A stretch of 55,658 nucleotides of DNA from an uncultured Bacteroidales bacterium (GTDB lineage Bacteria > Bacteroidota > Bacteroidia > Bacteroidales > UBA932), in the NCBI GenBank assembly GCA_900317925.1, contig ONIQ01000010.1, positions 1-55,658 on the forward strand, given 5' to 3'. Below are positions 25,220 to 32,812 of this stretch, one piece after another. How positions within the stretch are numbered: position 1 is the first letter of the stretch; each line of letters starts with the position of its first letter. The notes under the pieces are model-generated. The model was not told the origin of the DNA. It did no database searches and was given only the letters and a program-made list of their open reading frames with translations. The position numbers and the translations under genes were made by a program.

Positions 25220-26506
25220 ATGCAGATAAAAATCAAACCCGTTACCATCAAGTTGATCTTGATGCTCTTCCTTGAATTTGCCGTCTGGGGGGCTTACCTG
25301 ACATCCCTCGGCCGCTACCTGGGCAATATCGGACTCGGTTCCCAGATCAAATGGTTCTTTGCCATGCAGGGAATCGTCTCCATTTTCATGCCGACGCTCA
25401 TGGGAATTGTGGCCGACAAAAAGATGGAAGCGCAGAAGGTCCTTTCCCTCTGCCACGGCCTGGCCGGCCTGTTTATGGCCGGTGCCGGCTGCTATTGCAT
25501 CGCGGCCGGCGCTTCGATTCAATTCGTTCCCCTTTTCGTGCTTTATAGCATCAGCGTGGCCTTTTTCATGCCCACCATCGCCCTGGTGAACTCGGTTTCC
25601 TACAACGCCCTTTCCAAAGAAGGGATGGATCCGGTGAAGGATTTCCCGCCGATGAGGGTGTTCGGCACCATCGGTTTCATCTGCAGCATGTTGCTTACCA
25701 ACTTCCTGTCTATCAATGGCGTACGCATGCAGGAATCGGCCTTCCAGCTCATTTCTTCGGGTGTTCTCTCGCTTGTGCTGTGCGGCTATTCGCTCACCAT
25801 GCCATCCTGCCCCGTAAACCATTCCACGGAGAAGCAGTCCCTGGCCGACGCTTTCGGGCTGAAGGCGTTTGCGCTCTTTAAGAACTCGCAATTCGCCATC
25901 TTCTTCATCTTCTCCATGCTGCTGGGCGCTTCGCTCCAGATTACGAACGGCTACGCCAACACCTTCCTGGGCTCCTTTGCGGCCAACCCGGCCTTTGCCG
26001 ATTCGTTCGCCGTCAAGAATTCCAACGCGCTCATCGCCATTTCCCAGGCATCCGAGACGCTCTGTATCCTCTTGATTCCGTTTGCCATGAAGAAATTCGG
26101 CATCAAGAACGTGATGCTCATCGCCATGTTCTCCTGGGTGGGACGCTTTGCCTTCTTCGGCATGGGCAATCCGGCCATGCCCGGCGTGCTGTTCTTCGTC
26201 TTGAGTTGCATCGTGTACGGCTTTGCCTTTGATTTCTTCAACATTTCCGGTTCCCTGTATGTGGAGCAGAACGTCGCAGTGGATATCCGTTCCAGCGCAC
26301 AGGGCCTGTTCATGATGATGACCAACGGCTTCGGTGCCACGATCGGCACCCTGGCGGCCGGTGCGGTGGTGGACGCCTGCGATGTATTCAACACTCCCGC
26401 CAACTGGCCCATGGCCTGGTACATCTTCGCCGGCTACGCCTGCGTAGTGGGCATCCTCTTCGCCATCCTATTCAAGAGTCCCCAGAAGCAAGGCGTCAAA
26501 GCATAA
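25220..26506 (+). CDS. nupG: MFS nucleoside permease, NupG family
   Basis: 428 aa from the ATG at 25220, placed 20 bases after the -7 box; upstream reading through tgt is discarded. About twelve hydrophobic segments. The N-terminus LILMLFLEFAVWGAYLTSLG and the loop FMPTLMGIVADKKM match the nucleoside:H+ symporter (NupG/XapB) family of the major facilitator superfamily. It probably imports nucleosides with protons across the inner membrane, which would feed the salvage step performed by Hpt. The 3' end overlaps the convergent zinc-finger gene by 11 bases. Confidence 0.85.
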   Translation: MQIKIKPVTIKLILMLFLEFAVWGAYLTSLGRYLGNIGLGSQIKWFFAMQGIVSIFMPTLMGIVADKKMEAQKVLSLCHGLAGLFMAGAGCYCIAAGASIQFVPLFVLYSISVAFFMPTIALVNSVSYNALSKEGMDPVKDFPPMRVFGTIGFICSMLLTNFLSINGVRMQESAFQLISSGVLSLVLCGYSLTMPSCPVNHSTEKQSLADAFGLKAFALFKNSQFAIFFIFSMLLGASLQITNGYANTFLGSFAANPAFADSFAVKNSNALIAISQASETLCILLIPFAMKKFGIKNVMLIAMFSWVGRFAFFGMGNPAMPGVLFFVLSCIVYGFAFDFFNISGSLYVEQNVAVDIRSSAQGLFMMMTNGFGATIGTLAAGAVVDACDVFNTPANWPMAWYIFAGYACVVGILFAILFKSPQKQGVKA

Positions 26507-26879
26507 CCGGGACCTGTTCTATCCGGCATACCTTAGCGGCTGTCTTTCGATATCGTATATCGAGGCAGCCGTATTCGTTGTGTCCGTTGATCTGGAAATG
26601 GGAGCTGACACAATCGAACCGGAAACCCAGGAAGGCCAGTTCTTCCACACTCACCGACCGGAGCCCCCGCTCCAGGCAGGAAAGCAGGATGGAGCGGTTC
26701 TTCTCCAGCGCATGCATGTACCGCATTTTCAGCATTTTCAACGACTGCCGGCCCCGGTGGTTGTGCCATTCCGACCGGCAATGGTCATTGCAGAATTTCT
26801 TGTCCGGACGGCCATAGATTGCCTCTCCACATTGCAGGCACAGGTGCTCCGCTTGTTTTTGTACCACTTTGTATTGCAT
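26496..26879 (-). CDS. Small protein with treble Cys/His zinc-finger motif, function unknown
   Basis: 127 aa from the ATG at 26879 (26885 is an alternative). The N-terminal 45 residues carry CLQCG...KKFCNDHC followed by RSEWHNHR, a C-x2-C...C-x3-C finger of the kind seen in short Bacteroidota proteins with the reading GRxDKKFCsDxCR. The C-terminal part is mixed alpha/beta (ILLSCLERGLRSVSVEELA, GFRFDCVSSHF). No enzyme motif. The phenylalanine-rich extension upstream of 26885 is not credible as coding sequence. It is convergent with the transporter, overlapping by 11 bases. Confidence 0.65.
   Translation of the reverse strand: MQYKVVQKQAEHLCLQCGEAIYGRPDKKFCNDHCRSEWHNHRGRQSLKMLKMRYMHALEKNRSILLSCLERGLRSVSVEELAFLGFRFDCVSSHFQINGHNEYGCLDIRYRKTAAKVCRIEQVPVML
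26537..26571. other. Imperfect hairpin at the 3' side of nupG
   Basis: CGGCTG (26537-26542) pairs with CAGCCG (26566-26571), and TCGATAT with ATATCGA inside. It starts 31 bases after the transporter stop and within the coding 3' end of the zinc-finger gene. No U tract follows, so it may protect the transcript end rather than terminate. Confidence 0.4.
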
Positions 26880-27194
26880 ACACATCCAGTATTGGACGCA
26901 CAAAAATGACAAAGAAAAAGCATCCCGGCAAGCCTTCGAAAAAAAGCGGCGGAATGTTTTGAAAAATTTTTCGAAAGGGCCCGAAAAGCCGCTGAAAGAA
27001 AAACGAATGTTCCGGTCCCCGAAATCTTTCGACTTCCAAAAGAATCCGCGCATTTCTTTAAAATTCATAAAAAACCACGTCCCATCCGCTTAGAAAGGCG
27101 ATTCCTTCCATTTTTCTTCCCGTACTTTGCCCTCGACCCGCCGGGGTGCACACCAGCGCGGGCCGGACATGTTACACGCATAAAACAAGAAAAA
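26880..27194. other. Intergenic region upstream of ssb, structured and AT-rich
   Basis: About 315 bases without a confident gene. It contains the self-complementary runs GAAAAATTTTTC and GGGCCC, and a short plus-strand frame at 26906-26962 encoding an 18-residue lysine-rich peptide. Another lysine/arginine-rich frame to 27093 lacks a good start. GTACTTTG at about 27121-27128 resembles a -7 box for ssb but is one base short of TAnnTTTG. A small RNA or a short basic protein cannot be excluded. Confidence 0.4.
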
Positions 27195-27542
27195 ATGGAA
27201 CAACTGAACAAAATCGAACTGCGCGGCACGGTCGGGATCGTCCGCATCAAAGACTACGAAGGACGGCAGATGGCCCGCTTCTCCCTCGCGACGAATTTTG
27301 CCTACTTCGACCGCAACAACGAAGGCATTATCGAGACCTCCTGGCACAATGTCATCGCCTGGGAAGGGAAAGAGATGCCCGACTTGAAGAAGATTGAGAA
27401 AGGTGCCACCGTATATGTCTGCGGGCGCCTGCGCATTCAAAAGTACTCGGCCCAGGACGGTTCCGAAAAATTCAGCTACGATGTCCTGGCGAACAAAGTC
27501 GTCATTGAAAAGGAAAAAGCGGAAATCCAATTCGGCTCCTAA
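27195..27542 (+). CDS. ssb: Single-stranded DNA-binding protein
   Basis: 115 aa, one OB-fold: LRGTVGIVRIKDYEGRQMAR, then ETSWHNVIAWEGK and VCGRLRIQKYSAQDGSEKF. The usual acidic C-terminal tail (DDDIPF-like) that recruits partner proteins is missing; the protein ends KAEIQFGS. It may therefore be a shortened SSB paralogue. A purine-rich ribosome-binding stretch AAAACAAGAAAAA precedes the ATG. The fimbrial operon begins 12 bases after its stop, so the genes may share a transcript. Confidence 0.85.
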   Translation: MEQLNKIELRGTVGIVRIKDYEGRQMARFSLATNFAYFDRNNEGIIETSWHNVIAWEGKEMPDLKKIEKGATVYVCGRLRIQKYSAQDGSEKFSYDVLANKVVIEKEKAEIQFGS

Positions 27543-27554
27543 CCCTTCCGGACT

Positions 27555-29504
27555 GTGCGTACCTATCTCCTCCTCCTGCCGGTCCTGGCCGGCCTTATCC
27601 TTCCGGGGTGTTCTTCCGGGAGAAAAATCGGCGCGCTTCGGAGCGGGCAGGTTTCCGCTTCCCTCTCGCTTCCCCGGGAGCAGAGTGCCCTGCCGGAAGT
27701 CGATACCGCTGAACTGCAGCGGGATACGATGACCGTCACGGACCTGAACGGCCGGGAAGTTACCATCATGAACGCGGTCAAAGACGAGAATGGGGAAATG
27801 GTGGCTACAGACGTGCTCAAAGCCGCCACGGTCACCGCCCGCTTCCGGAATGTGGCCGAACGTCACGGGAAAGTAGATCTGTGCTTCCAGGTCATCGTCC
27901 CGGAAGCCATGCAGGACAGCCGCTGGCAGCTCCGCTTCTATCCCATGATGTTCTTGTTGGGCGACAGTACCGCCCTGGCCAACGTCGTCATCACCGGCAA
28001 GGATTACCGGCAGGAGCAGTTGCGGGGATACCAGCACTACGAACGCTTTCTCAAAAGCATCATTGACGATCCGGACCATTTTATCCGGCATCACCAGCTG
28101 GAGGTTTTCATCCGGCGGAACATCCCGCAACTGTATCGCTTCCGACGGGATTCCTCTTTCGTGAGCGAGGAAGAATTCCGTTCTTCCTACGGCGTCAGCG
28201 GCGAGCAGGCCATCCGGCACTATACCCGGATGATGAGCCTCCGTTGGAATAACCGGAAAATCAGCCGCAAAGACCTGGTTTTCAAGAAGAGGGTCAAGGT
28301 TCCCATCCAAACGGAGGGGCTCCGGCTGGATACGGTCATCCAGCAACCCAACGGGGATTTTATCTACGATTATGTCCAGGAGGTCGCGGTCCGTCCCAAG
28401 CTGAAGAAGGTGGATATCACCCTCGAGGGAGAGATTTATGAGCAGGCCGACCCGGTCTTCCGGATTCCCCGCAGCAAGCCCCTCACCTTCTATATCAGTT
28501 CGCTCAGCACCCTGGCCGACGGCACCGAACGCTACCTGAAACGCATCCTGGAGCGCCGGGTCGAAGCCAACACCGCCTGCTACATCGACTTCGGTGCCGC
28601 CCAGTCGGACATCGACCCGGAGCTGGGGAACAACGCATCGGAGATCGGACGCATCAAACAGAACCTGCGGTCGCTGGTTGAGAATGAGGTATTCGAGATG
28701 GACTCCATCACGGTTACCGCCTCCTGTTCCCCGGAAGGAGATTGGGCCTACAACGAACGCCTTTCCCGCAGACGGTCCGAAGCGGTCTCGACGTATTTCG
28801 GCCGGTTCGTCCGGGACTGCGTGGATTCCCTGCGACGCGAGCAGGGCGCCGTTTTCGACCTGGACGGATCCCTGGAAACGACACGGCAGGACATCCGTTT
28901 CATCGCCCGGAGCGACCCGGAAAACTGGCGGATGCTGGATGAACTGGTGCGGATCGATTCGCTGCTCCTCCCGGAACAGAAAAGCCGATACGAGTCCCTC
29001 AGGGACCGGGAACCCGATGCGCGGGAGCGTCTCCTCCAGGAGGAGTCCTTTTATCCACACCTGCGGGAGAAACTCTACCCGCGGTTACGCACGGTTCGGT
29101 TCGGCTTCTTCCTGCACCGGAAAGGGATGCTCAAGGATACCGTTCACACAACCGTCCTGGACACTGCCTATATGCAGGGCGTACAGGCCATCCGGGACCG
29201 GGACTACGAACGCGCCGTCACCCTGCTGCGGCCGTACAAGGATTACAATACCGCCGTTGCCTATTGTTCCATGGATTACAATGCCAGTGCCCTGAGCATT
29301 CTGGAAACGCTTCCGCGCGACGACAAGGTCAATTACCTGCTGGCCATCGTCTATAGCCGGCGCGGGGATGAGCGAAGCGCCGTAGAATGCTATATCCGGT
29401 CCTGCCAGCAGAACCCTTCCATGATCCACCGGGGCAATCTGGATCCCGAAATCAGCCAGCTCATCCGTCTGTATGGGCTGAATCAAGAACCGTCCGAGCC
29501 ATGA
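27555..29504 (+). CDS. OmpA-like lipoprotein heading the fimbrial operon
   Basis: 649 aa with a GTG start at 27555. This start is required because the signal peptide TYLLLLPVLAGLILPGC follows directly and no ATG occurs for about 55 codons. The lipobox is LPGC. An N-terminal region of about 250 residues (LRFYPMMFLLGDSTALA, ITGKDYRQEQLRGYQ) resembles DUF3868-type domains found at fimbrial loci. An OmpA-like segment follows (ITVTASCSPEGDWAYNERLS). The C-terminal 100 residues are TPR-like (YERAVTLLRPYKDYNTAVAY). It may hold the fimbrial assembly to the outer membrane or peptidoglycan. The stop overlaps the next ATG (ATGA). Confidence 0.7.
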   Translation: MRTYLLLLPVLAGLILPGCSSGRKIGALRSGQVSASLSLPREQSALPEVDTAELQRDTMTVTDLNGREVTIMNAVKDENGEMVATDVLKAATVTARFRNVAERHGKVDLCFQVIVPEAMQDSRWQLRFYPMMFLLGDSTALANVVITGKDYRQEQLRGYQHYERFLKSIIDDPDHFIRHHQLEVFIRRNIPQLYRFRRDSSFVSEEEFRSSYGVSGEQAIRHYTRMMSLRWNNRKISRKDLVFKKRVKVPIQTEGLRLDTVIQQPNGDFIYDYVQEVAVRPKLKKVDITLEGEIYEQADPVFRIPRSKPLTFYISSLSTLADGTERYLKRILERRVEANTACYIDFGAAQSDIDPELGNNASEIGRIKQNLRSLVENEVFEMDSITVTASCSPEGDWAYNERLSRRRSEAVSTYFGRFVRDCVDSLRREQGAVFDLDGSLETTRQDIRFIARSDPENWRMLDELVRIDSLLLPEQKSRYESLRDREPDARERLLQEESFYPHLREKLYPRLRTVRFGFFLHRKGMLKDTVHTTVLDTAYMQGVQAIRDRDYERAVTLLRPYKDYNTAVAYCSMDYNASALSILETLPRDDKVNYLLAIVYSRRGDERSAVECYIRSCQQNPSMIHRGNLDPEISQLIRLYGLNQEPSEP

Positions 29505-30460
29505 AACACCTGTTCTTTCCCCTCTTCCTCTTTCCCTTGCTTTTTGCTTGCAGCCAGACGCTGCCCGACGAAGCCGGATCCGCCACGGTCCGCTTCCAGG
29601 TGGGGTTCTCTCCGGTTCTGACCCGAAGCGACGTCACCCCCCTGGAGGAAGAAACCACCATGCACACCCTGCATGTCTATGTCTATGACGATGAAACCCC
29701 CAACGGGATACTGGAATCCCATTATACGTTCCAGCCCGAATCCTCGATCCTGGATGCCAAGATCAAATCTTCCTATGGCAGGAAACGCTTTGTTTTCGTC
29801 GCCAATACCGGCGTCCCGGAAAACTGGGCATTCGAAGACAACCCTACCTCCAGGGATTCCTTCGTCATGATGGCATCCTCCACGATGGATGTCCAAGAAG
29901 ACCGGATCGACCTGGGATACCATTTCCTGGAACGGCTGGTAAGCCGCGTGGAAATCCGCCAGATCCGGAATCTGCTGCCCAATTCGGCGGGAATCGTCCG
30001 CCTGAAAGGCATCTACCTGCACAACGTCGCCAGGAACCTGGACAATACCCGCTGGGAAGACGAGGCCTACTGGCGCCATGATTCGGACGATCTGGACCGG
30101 GTTCGCCCCCTGCTGGATGGCGGAGCCTCCGGATTGTTCGCGCCCGGCAGTACCTGGAATGCCCCGGCGGGCGGTTATTATCTCTACGGCTATCCCAATG
30201 CCGCTCCCCAGTCGGACGATGACCAGATCCGGGACTGGGTTACCAGGCTTGTCGTCGAACTGGAAATCGACGGTGTCACCAGCTTTTACCCCATCGGCAT
30301 TCCGGACATGGAAAGCAACCGGTGCTATACCATCCAGAGGCTGGATATCCTGCGCACTGGTTCCCCCGACCCGGACCATTATGTTACCACCACGCAGATC
30401 AATTTCGAGCTCCTCTCCCGCCCCTGGCAGGAGGTAGCGATCGGCACGCAGGAGTTATAA
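29501..30460 (+). CDS. Minor fimbrillin (FimA/Mfa1-type)
   Basis: 319 aa from the ATG at 29501. Lipobox FAC in FPLLFACSQ. The N-terminal domain has MHTLHVYVYDDETPNGILES. The C-terminal domain has YLYGYPNAAPQ, TRLVVELEIDGVTSFYPIGI, and a W near the end (RPWQEVA), the conserved fimbrillin plan of type V pili. Such precursors are lipid-modified, moved to the surface, and cut at an arginine to release a donor strand for polymerisation. It precedes the major subunit and is separated from it by a 63-base AT-rich leader, so it is probably made in smaller amounts. Confidence 0.8.
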   Translation: MKHLFFPLFLFPLLFACSQTLPDEAGSATVRFQVGFSPVLTRSDVTPLEEETTMHTLHVYVYDDETPNGILESHYTFQPESSILDAKIKSSYGRKRFVFVANTGVPENWAFEDNPTSRDSFVMMASSTMDVQEDRIDLGYHFLERLVSRVEIRQIRNLLPNSAGIVRLKGIYLHNVARNLDNTRWEDEAYWRHDSDDLDRVRPLLDGGASGLFAPGSTWNAPAGGYYLYGYPNAAPQSDDDQIRDWVTRLVVELEIDGVTSFYPIGIPDMESNRCYTIQRLDILRTGSPDPDHYVTTTQINFELLSRPWQEVAIGTQEL

Positions 30461-30523
30461 ATAATGCACTTAACTATTTTATATACCATCATTTATTAAA
30501 AACCATCTTTAAACACAGAGAAA
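30461..30523 (+). promoter_or_regulatory. AT-rich leader before the major fimbrillin
   Basis: This 63-base gap, the first real spacer in the operon, is strikingly AT-rich (runs such as ATTTATTAAAAA and CTTTAAACACAGAG). AT-rich, unstructured leaders favour translation in Bacteroidota, and a separate promoter is possible, but no full TTTG/TAnnTTTG pair is seen. Confidence 0.45.
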
Positions 30524-31867
30524 ATGAAAAAGAGTTTTCTGTTCTTTGCCGCACTTGCTGCCATCCTCTCTCTTTCTTCCTGCAAGAAAGACTTCACGCC
30601 CACTCCGGAATCCGGCCAAAACGAAACATCCCGCCAGCCGGCACGGATCACGGTTTCCGTCCAGGGAGCACCGGTCACCAAAGCCGACATCGCCACCCGG
30701 AACAACGAAGACCGGCTCAACACCGTTGAAGTGTATGTCTTTGACGCACAGACCGGTTCTATCACCAACGGGATGCTGGAATCCTACAAGAAGGCGGAAG
30801 ACGCCGAGATTCTGGGCGAACAACACAACAACGCCAAGGTAACGTTCAACGCGACCACCGGCAAAAAGCACATTTATGTGGTTGCCAACGCGGGGAACAA
30901 CTATGCCGTGACGCCTGCGGCCGCCCTGGCGCAGACCATCGCCACCGAGGAAGAATTCCTGGCCACCATCAGCCGATTCAACGAGAATGCCATTGCCTCC
31001 GGCACCCTTGCGACCAGCCTGCTCATGGCAGGAGGCTGCGAGAGCGTGCTCACCCAGGGAGAGAACAACATCGACATCAGCCTCCGCAGATTGGTCTCCC
31101 GCGTAAAAATCGAGAAGATCACGGGTGGGTTCACATCGCCTGCTCTCCAGTCTTCCACATTCACCGTCAAGAAGTTGTATCTTGTCAATGTTGCCAAGCA
31201 GGCCAAGATGGTCAATGGCGACTGGTCGGATATCTTCGGAACCGAAAGCGGCAATACCGCCCTGCCCGACGGCCATGTCCTCTGGCCGGAAGGATTCATC
31301 GCCAACGGAAGCATGAAGTACTACAAATACGCCGTTCCCAGCGTCAGTGACGGGAACGACGGGTTCTGGAACTGGATGACGCCCGCCAATTTCGTCAACG
31401 GCACCACCACCTCCGATTCCTTCCTGGCAACGGACACGAATGTCCGCCTGATGACGCAGTTCACCACCAGCGGCGGAGAAGGGGTCCTGTACGGAACCGG
31501 CGCCAATGCCTCCCACAACTACCTGCCTGGCAAATTCTTCTATGCCTATCCCAATGCTTCGCCCGCAGAGCGGAACAACAGCGAAACACCGGATTACACC
31601 ACCAAACTGGTCATCGAAACCGAGATCTCCGTCCATGGAAAGACGGTAACGTCCTTCTACCCCATCTCGATTCCTTACCTGCAGCCGAACTATGCCTATA
31701 CCATCGAGAACGTGACGCTCACGCGACTGGGCAGCAACAATCCCTTCATTCCCGTTACAACGGCCGAGTGTACCTTCTCCATCGTGGTAAGTGACTGGCA
31801 CACAGGTGTCATTACCGGAAAATACAACAATGAGACAACGCCTGGTACAGGCATCTTTGAGATTTAA
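30524..31867 (+). CDS. Major fimbrillin (FimA/Mfa1-type shaft subunit)
   Basis: 447 aa. Signal MKKSFLFFAALAAILSLSSC with lipobox LSSC. The N-terminal domain holds RLNTVEVYVFDAQTGSITNG and KKHIYVVANAGNNY. The C-terminal domain holds FFYAYPNASPAERNN, TTKLVIETEIS, TSFYPISIPYLQPNYAYTI, LTRLGSNNP and the terminal strand CTFSIVVSDW. By analogy with P. gingivalis fimbrillins, cleavage after an arginine near residue 64 (ATR before NNED) would free the donor strand; this site is inferred. The position after a strong leader and before a stable mRNA hairpin fits the most abundant subunit. Confidence 0.85.
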   Translation: MKKSFLFFAALAAILSLSSCKKDFTPTPESGQNETSRQPARITVSVQGAPVTKADIATRNNEDRLNTVEVYVFDAQTGSITNGMLESYKKAEDAEILGEQHNNAKVTFNATTGKKHIYVVANAGNNYAVTPAAALAQTIATEEEFLATISRFNENAIASGTLATSLLMAGGCESVLTQGENNIDISLRRLVSRVKIEKITGGFTSPALQSSTFTVKKLYLVNVAKQAKMVNGDWSDIFGTESGNTALPDGHVLWPEGFIANGSMKYYKYAVPSVSDGNDGFWNWMTPANFVNGTTTSDSFLATDTNVRLMTQFTTSGGEGVLYGTGANASHNYLPGKFFYAYPNASPAERNNSETPDYTTKLVIETEISVHGKTVTSFYPISIPYLQPNYAYTIENVTLTRLGSNNPFIPVTTAECTFSIVVSDWHTGVITGKYNNETTPGTGIFEI

Positions 31868-31932
31868 CCAACCCGTTTCTTTCTCTGATGACCCCTCCGG
31901 AACCGTTCCTTACCCGGAGGCGTAGCAAGTCT

Positions 31933-31958
31933 CCGGTCCGGCCTGACCGCCGGACCGG
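31933..31958 (+). other. Very stable 10-bp hairpin downstream of the major fimbrillin
   Basis: CCGGTCCGGC and GCCGGACCGG pair perfectly around a six-base loop. No U tract follows, so full termination is unlikely. It sits 65 bases after the major subunit stop and 21 before the anchor gene, the place for a partial terminator or a 3' end stabiliser that sets subunit ratio. Confidence 0.6.
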
Positions 31959-31979
31959 GGCCCAAATAAACGAAGTAGC

Positions 31980-32807
31980 ATGAGATACATGAAAAGAATT
32001 CGAACGGTAATCTTTATCTTGATGATGACGGCCTGTACCATCAAGGAAGACAGGACCTTCTGCCCCTGTTACCTTACCATCGACTTTGTCGACCTTCCCC
32101 TCCAGTGGCAAAACGACGACAAATCGCTGTGGATGGATGTGCAGGACCACCGGTCCGATGTCCTGGTTCTGGAAACCGTCACCCTGACAGAAACGATGCG
32201 GAACCGGGGGATGCGCGTCAAAGTCCCCAAAGGGAAGGCCCTGGTAGCCTCTGCCGGAGGCCGGGACCGCTTCCGTCCCTCGGCGGACGGGAAACTGCTG
32301 GTCCTGCCGGAAGGATACCAATCCGACAGCCTCTTCCTGCATGCCCGCGTCGTGGACTGCTCCGGTGAGCTGGCCCGGGATACGGTCCGCCTGCACAAAC
32401 AATGGTGCACCCTCTCGGTCGTGGTGGCCGGGATGGATGCCTACCAGCGATATGATTTTGAACTGACCGGCGCCTGGGCCGCCTTCTCGGCCGAAGACCT
32501 CTCCCCCATGCGCAGTCCCTTCCGGGCATCCCTGACCCGAACCGACCGGGACCGTTTCGTATGCCGGATCCCCCGGCAGGGAGATAACAAATTGGAACTG
32601 CGCCTTTTCGATGAGAATGCCGACGGAACCCGGGGCCGCTTGATTCACGCCTATCCACTGGGGGAACTCATCTACCGGGCAGGATACGACTGGTTTGCGA
32701 CCGACCTGGACGATGTCACGGTGAAACTGGATTTCGCAAGAGCAGACATTACGGTCGGCATCCAGCCCTGGGATGCCGGTGAGAATTTGGGAAACATTGT
32801 AATCTGA
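31980..32807 (+). CDS. FimB/Mfa2 family fimbrial anchor subunit
   Basis: 275 aa (an in-frame ATG at 31989 is an alternative start). The lipobox is MMTAC, and the mature N-terminus CTIKEDRTFCPCYLTIDF matches the C-x-yEDr-x-CPC-L hallmark of FimB/Mfa2 proteins. Two beta domains follow (VKVPKGKALVASAGG, KQWCTLSVVVAGMD) and the protein ends in ITVGIQPWDAGENLG. FimB/Mfa2 subunits stay anchored by their lipid and cap the base of the fimbria, controlling length. It directly follows the major subunit, as in P. gingivalis fim and mfa loci. Confidence 0.85.
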   Translation: MRYMKRIRTVIFILMMTACTIKEDRTFCPCYLTIDFVDLPLQWQNDDKSLWMDVQDHRSDVLVLETVTLTETMRNRGMRVKVPKGKALVASAGGRDRFRPSADGKLLVLPEGYQSDSLFLHARVVDCSGELARDTVRLHKQWCTLSVVVAGMDAYQRYDFELTGAWAAFSAEDLSPMRSPFRASLTRTDRDRFVCRIPRQGDNKLELRLFDENADGTRGRLIHAYPLGELIYRAGYDWFATDLDDVTVKLDFARADITVGIQPWDAGENLGNIVI

Positions 32808-32812
32808 TCCGC

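Noticed and set aside
25154-25891. Minus-strand extension of tgt into the transporter gene
   Set aside because: The conserved Tgt N-terminus begins at 25153 (MFKFICTAQD); the extension is antisense of the transporter.
26886-27068. Phenylalanine-rich upstream extension of the zinc-finger protein
   Set aside because: Composition is implausible for a protein and two good ATG codons lie at 26885 and 26879.
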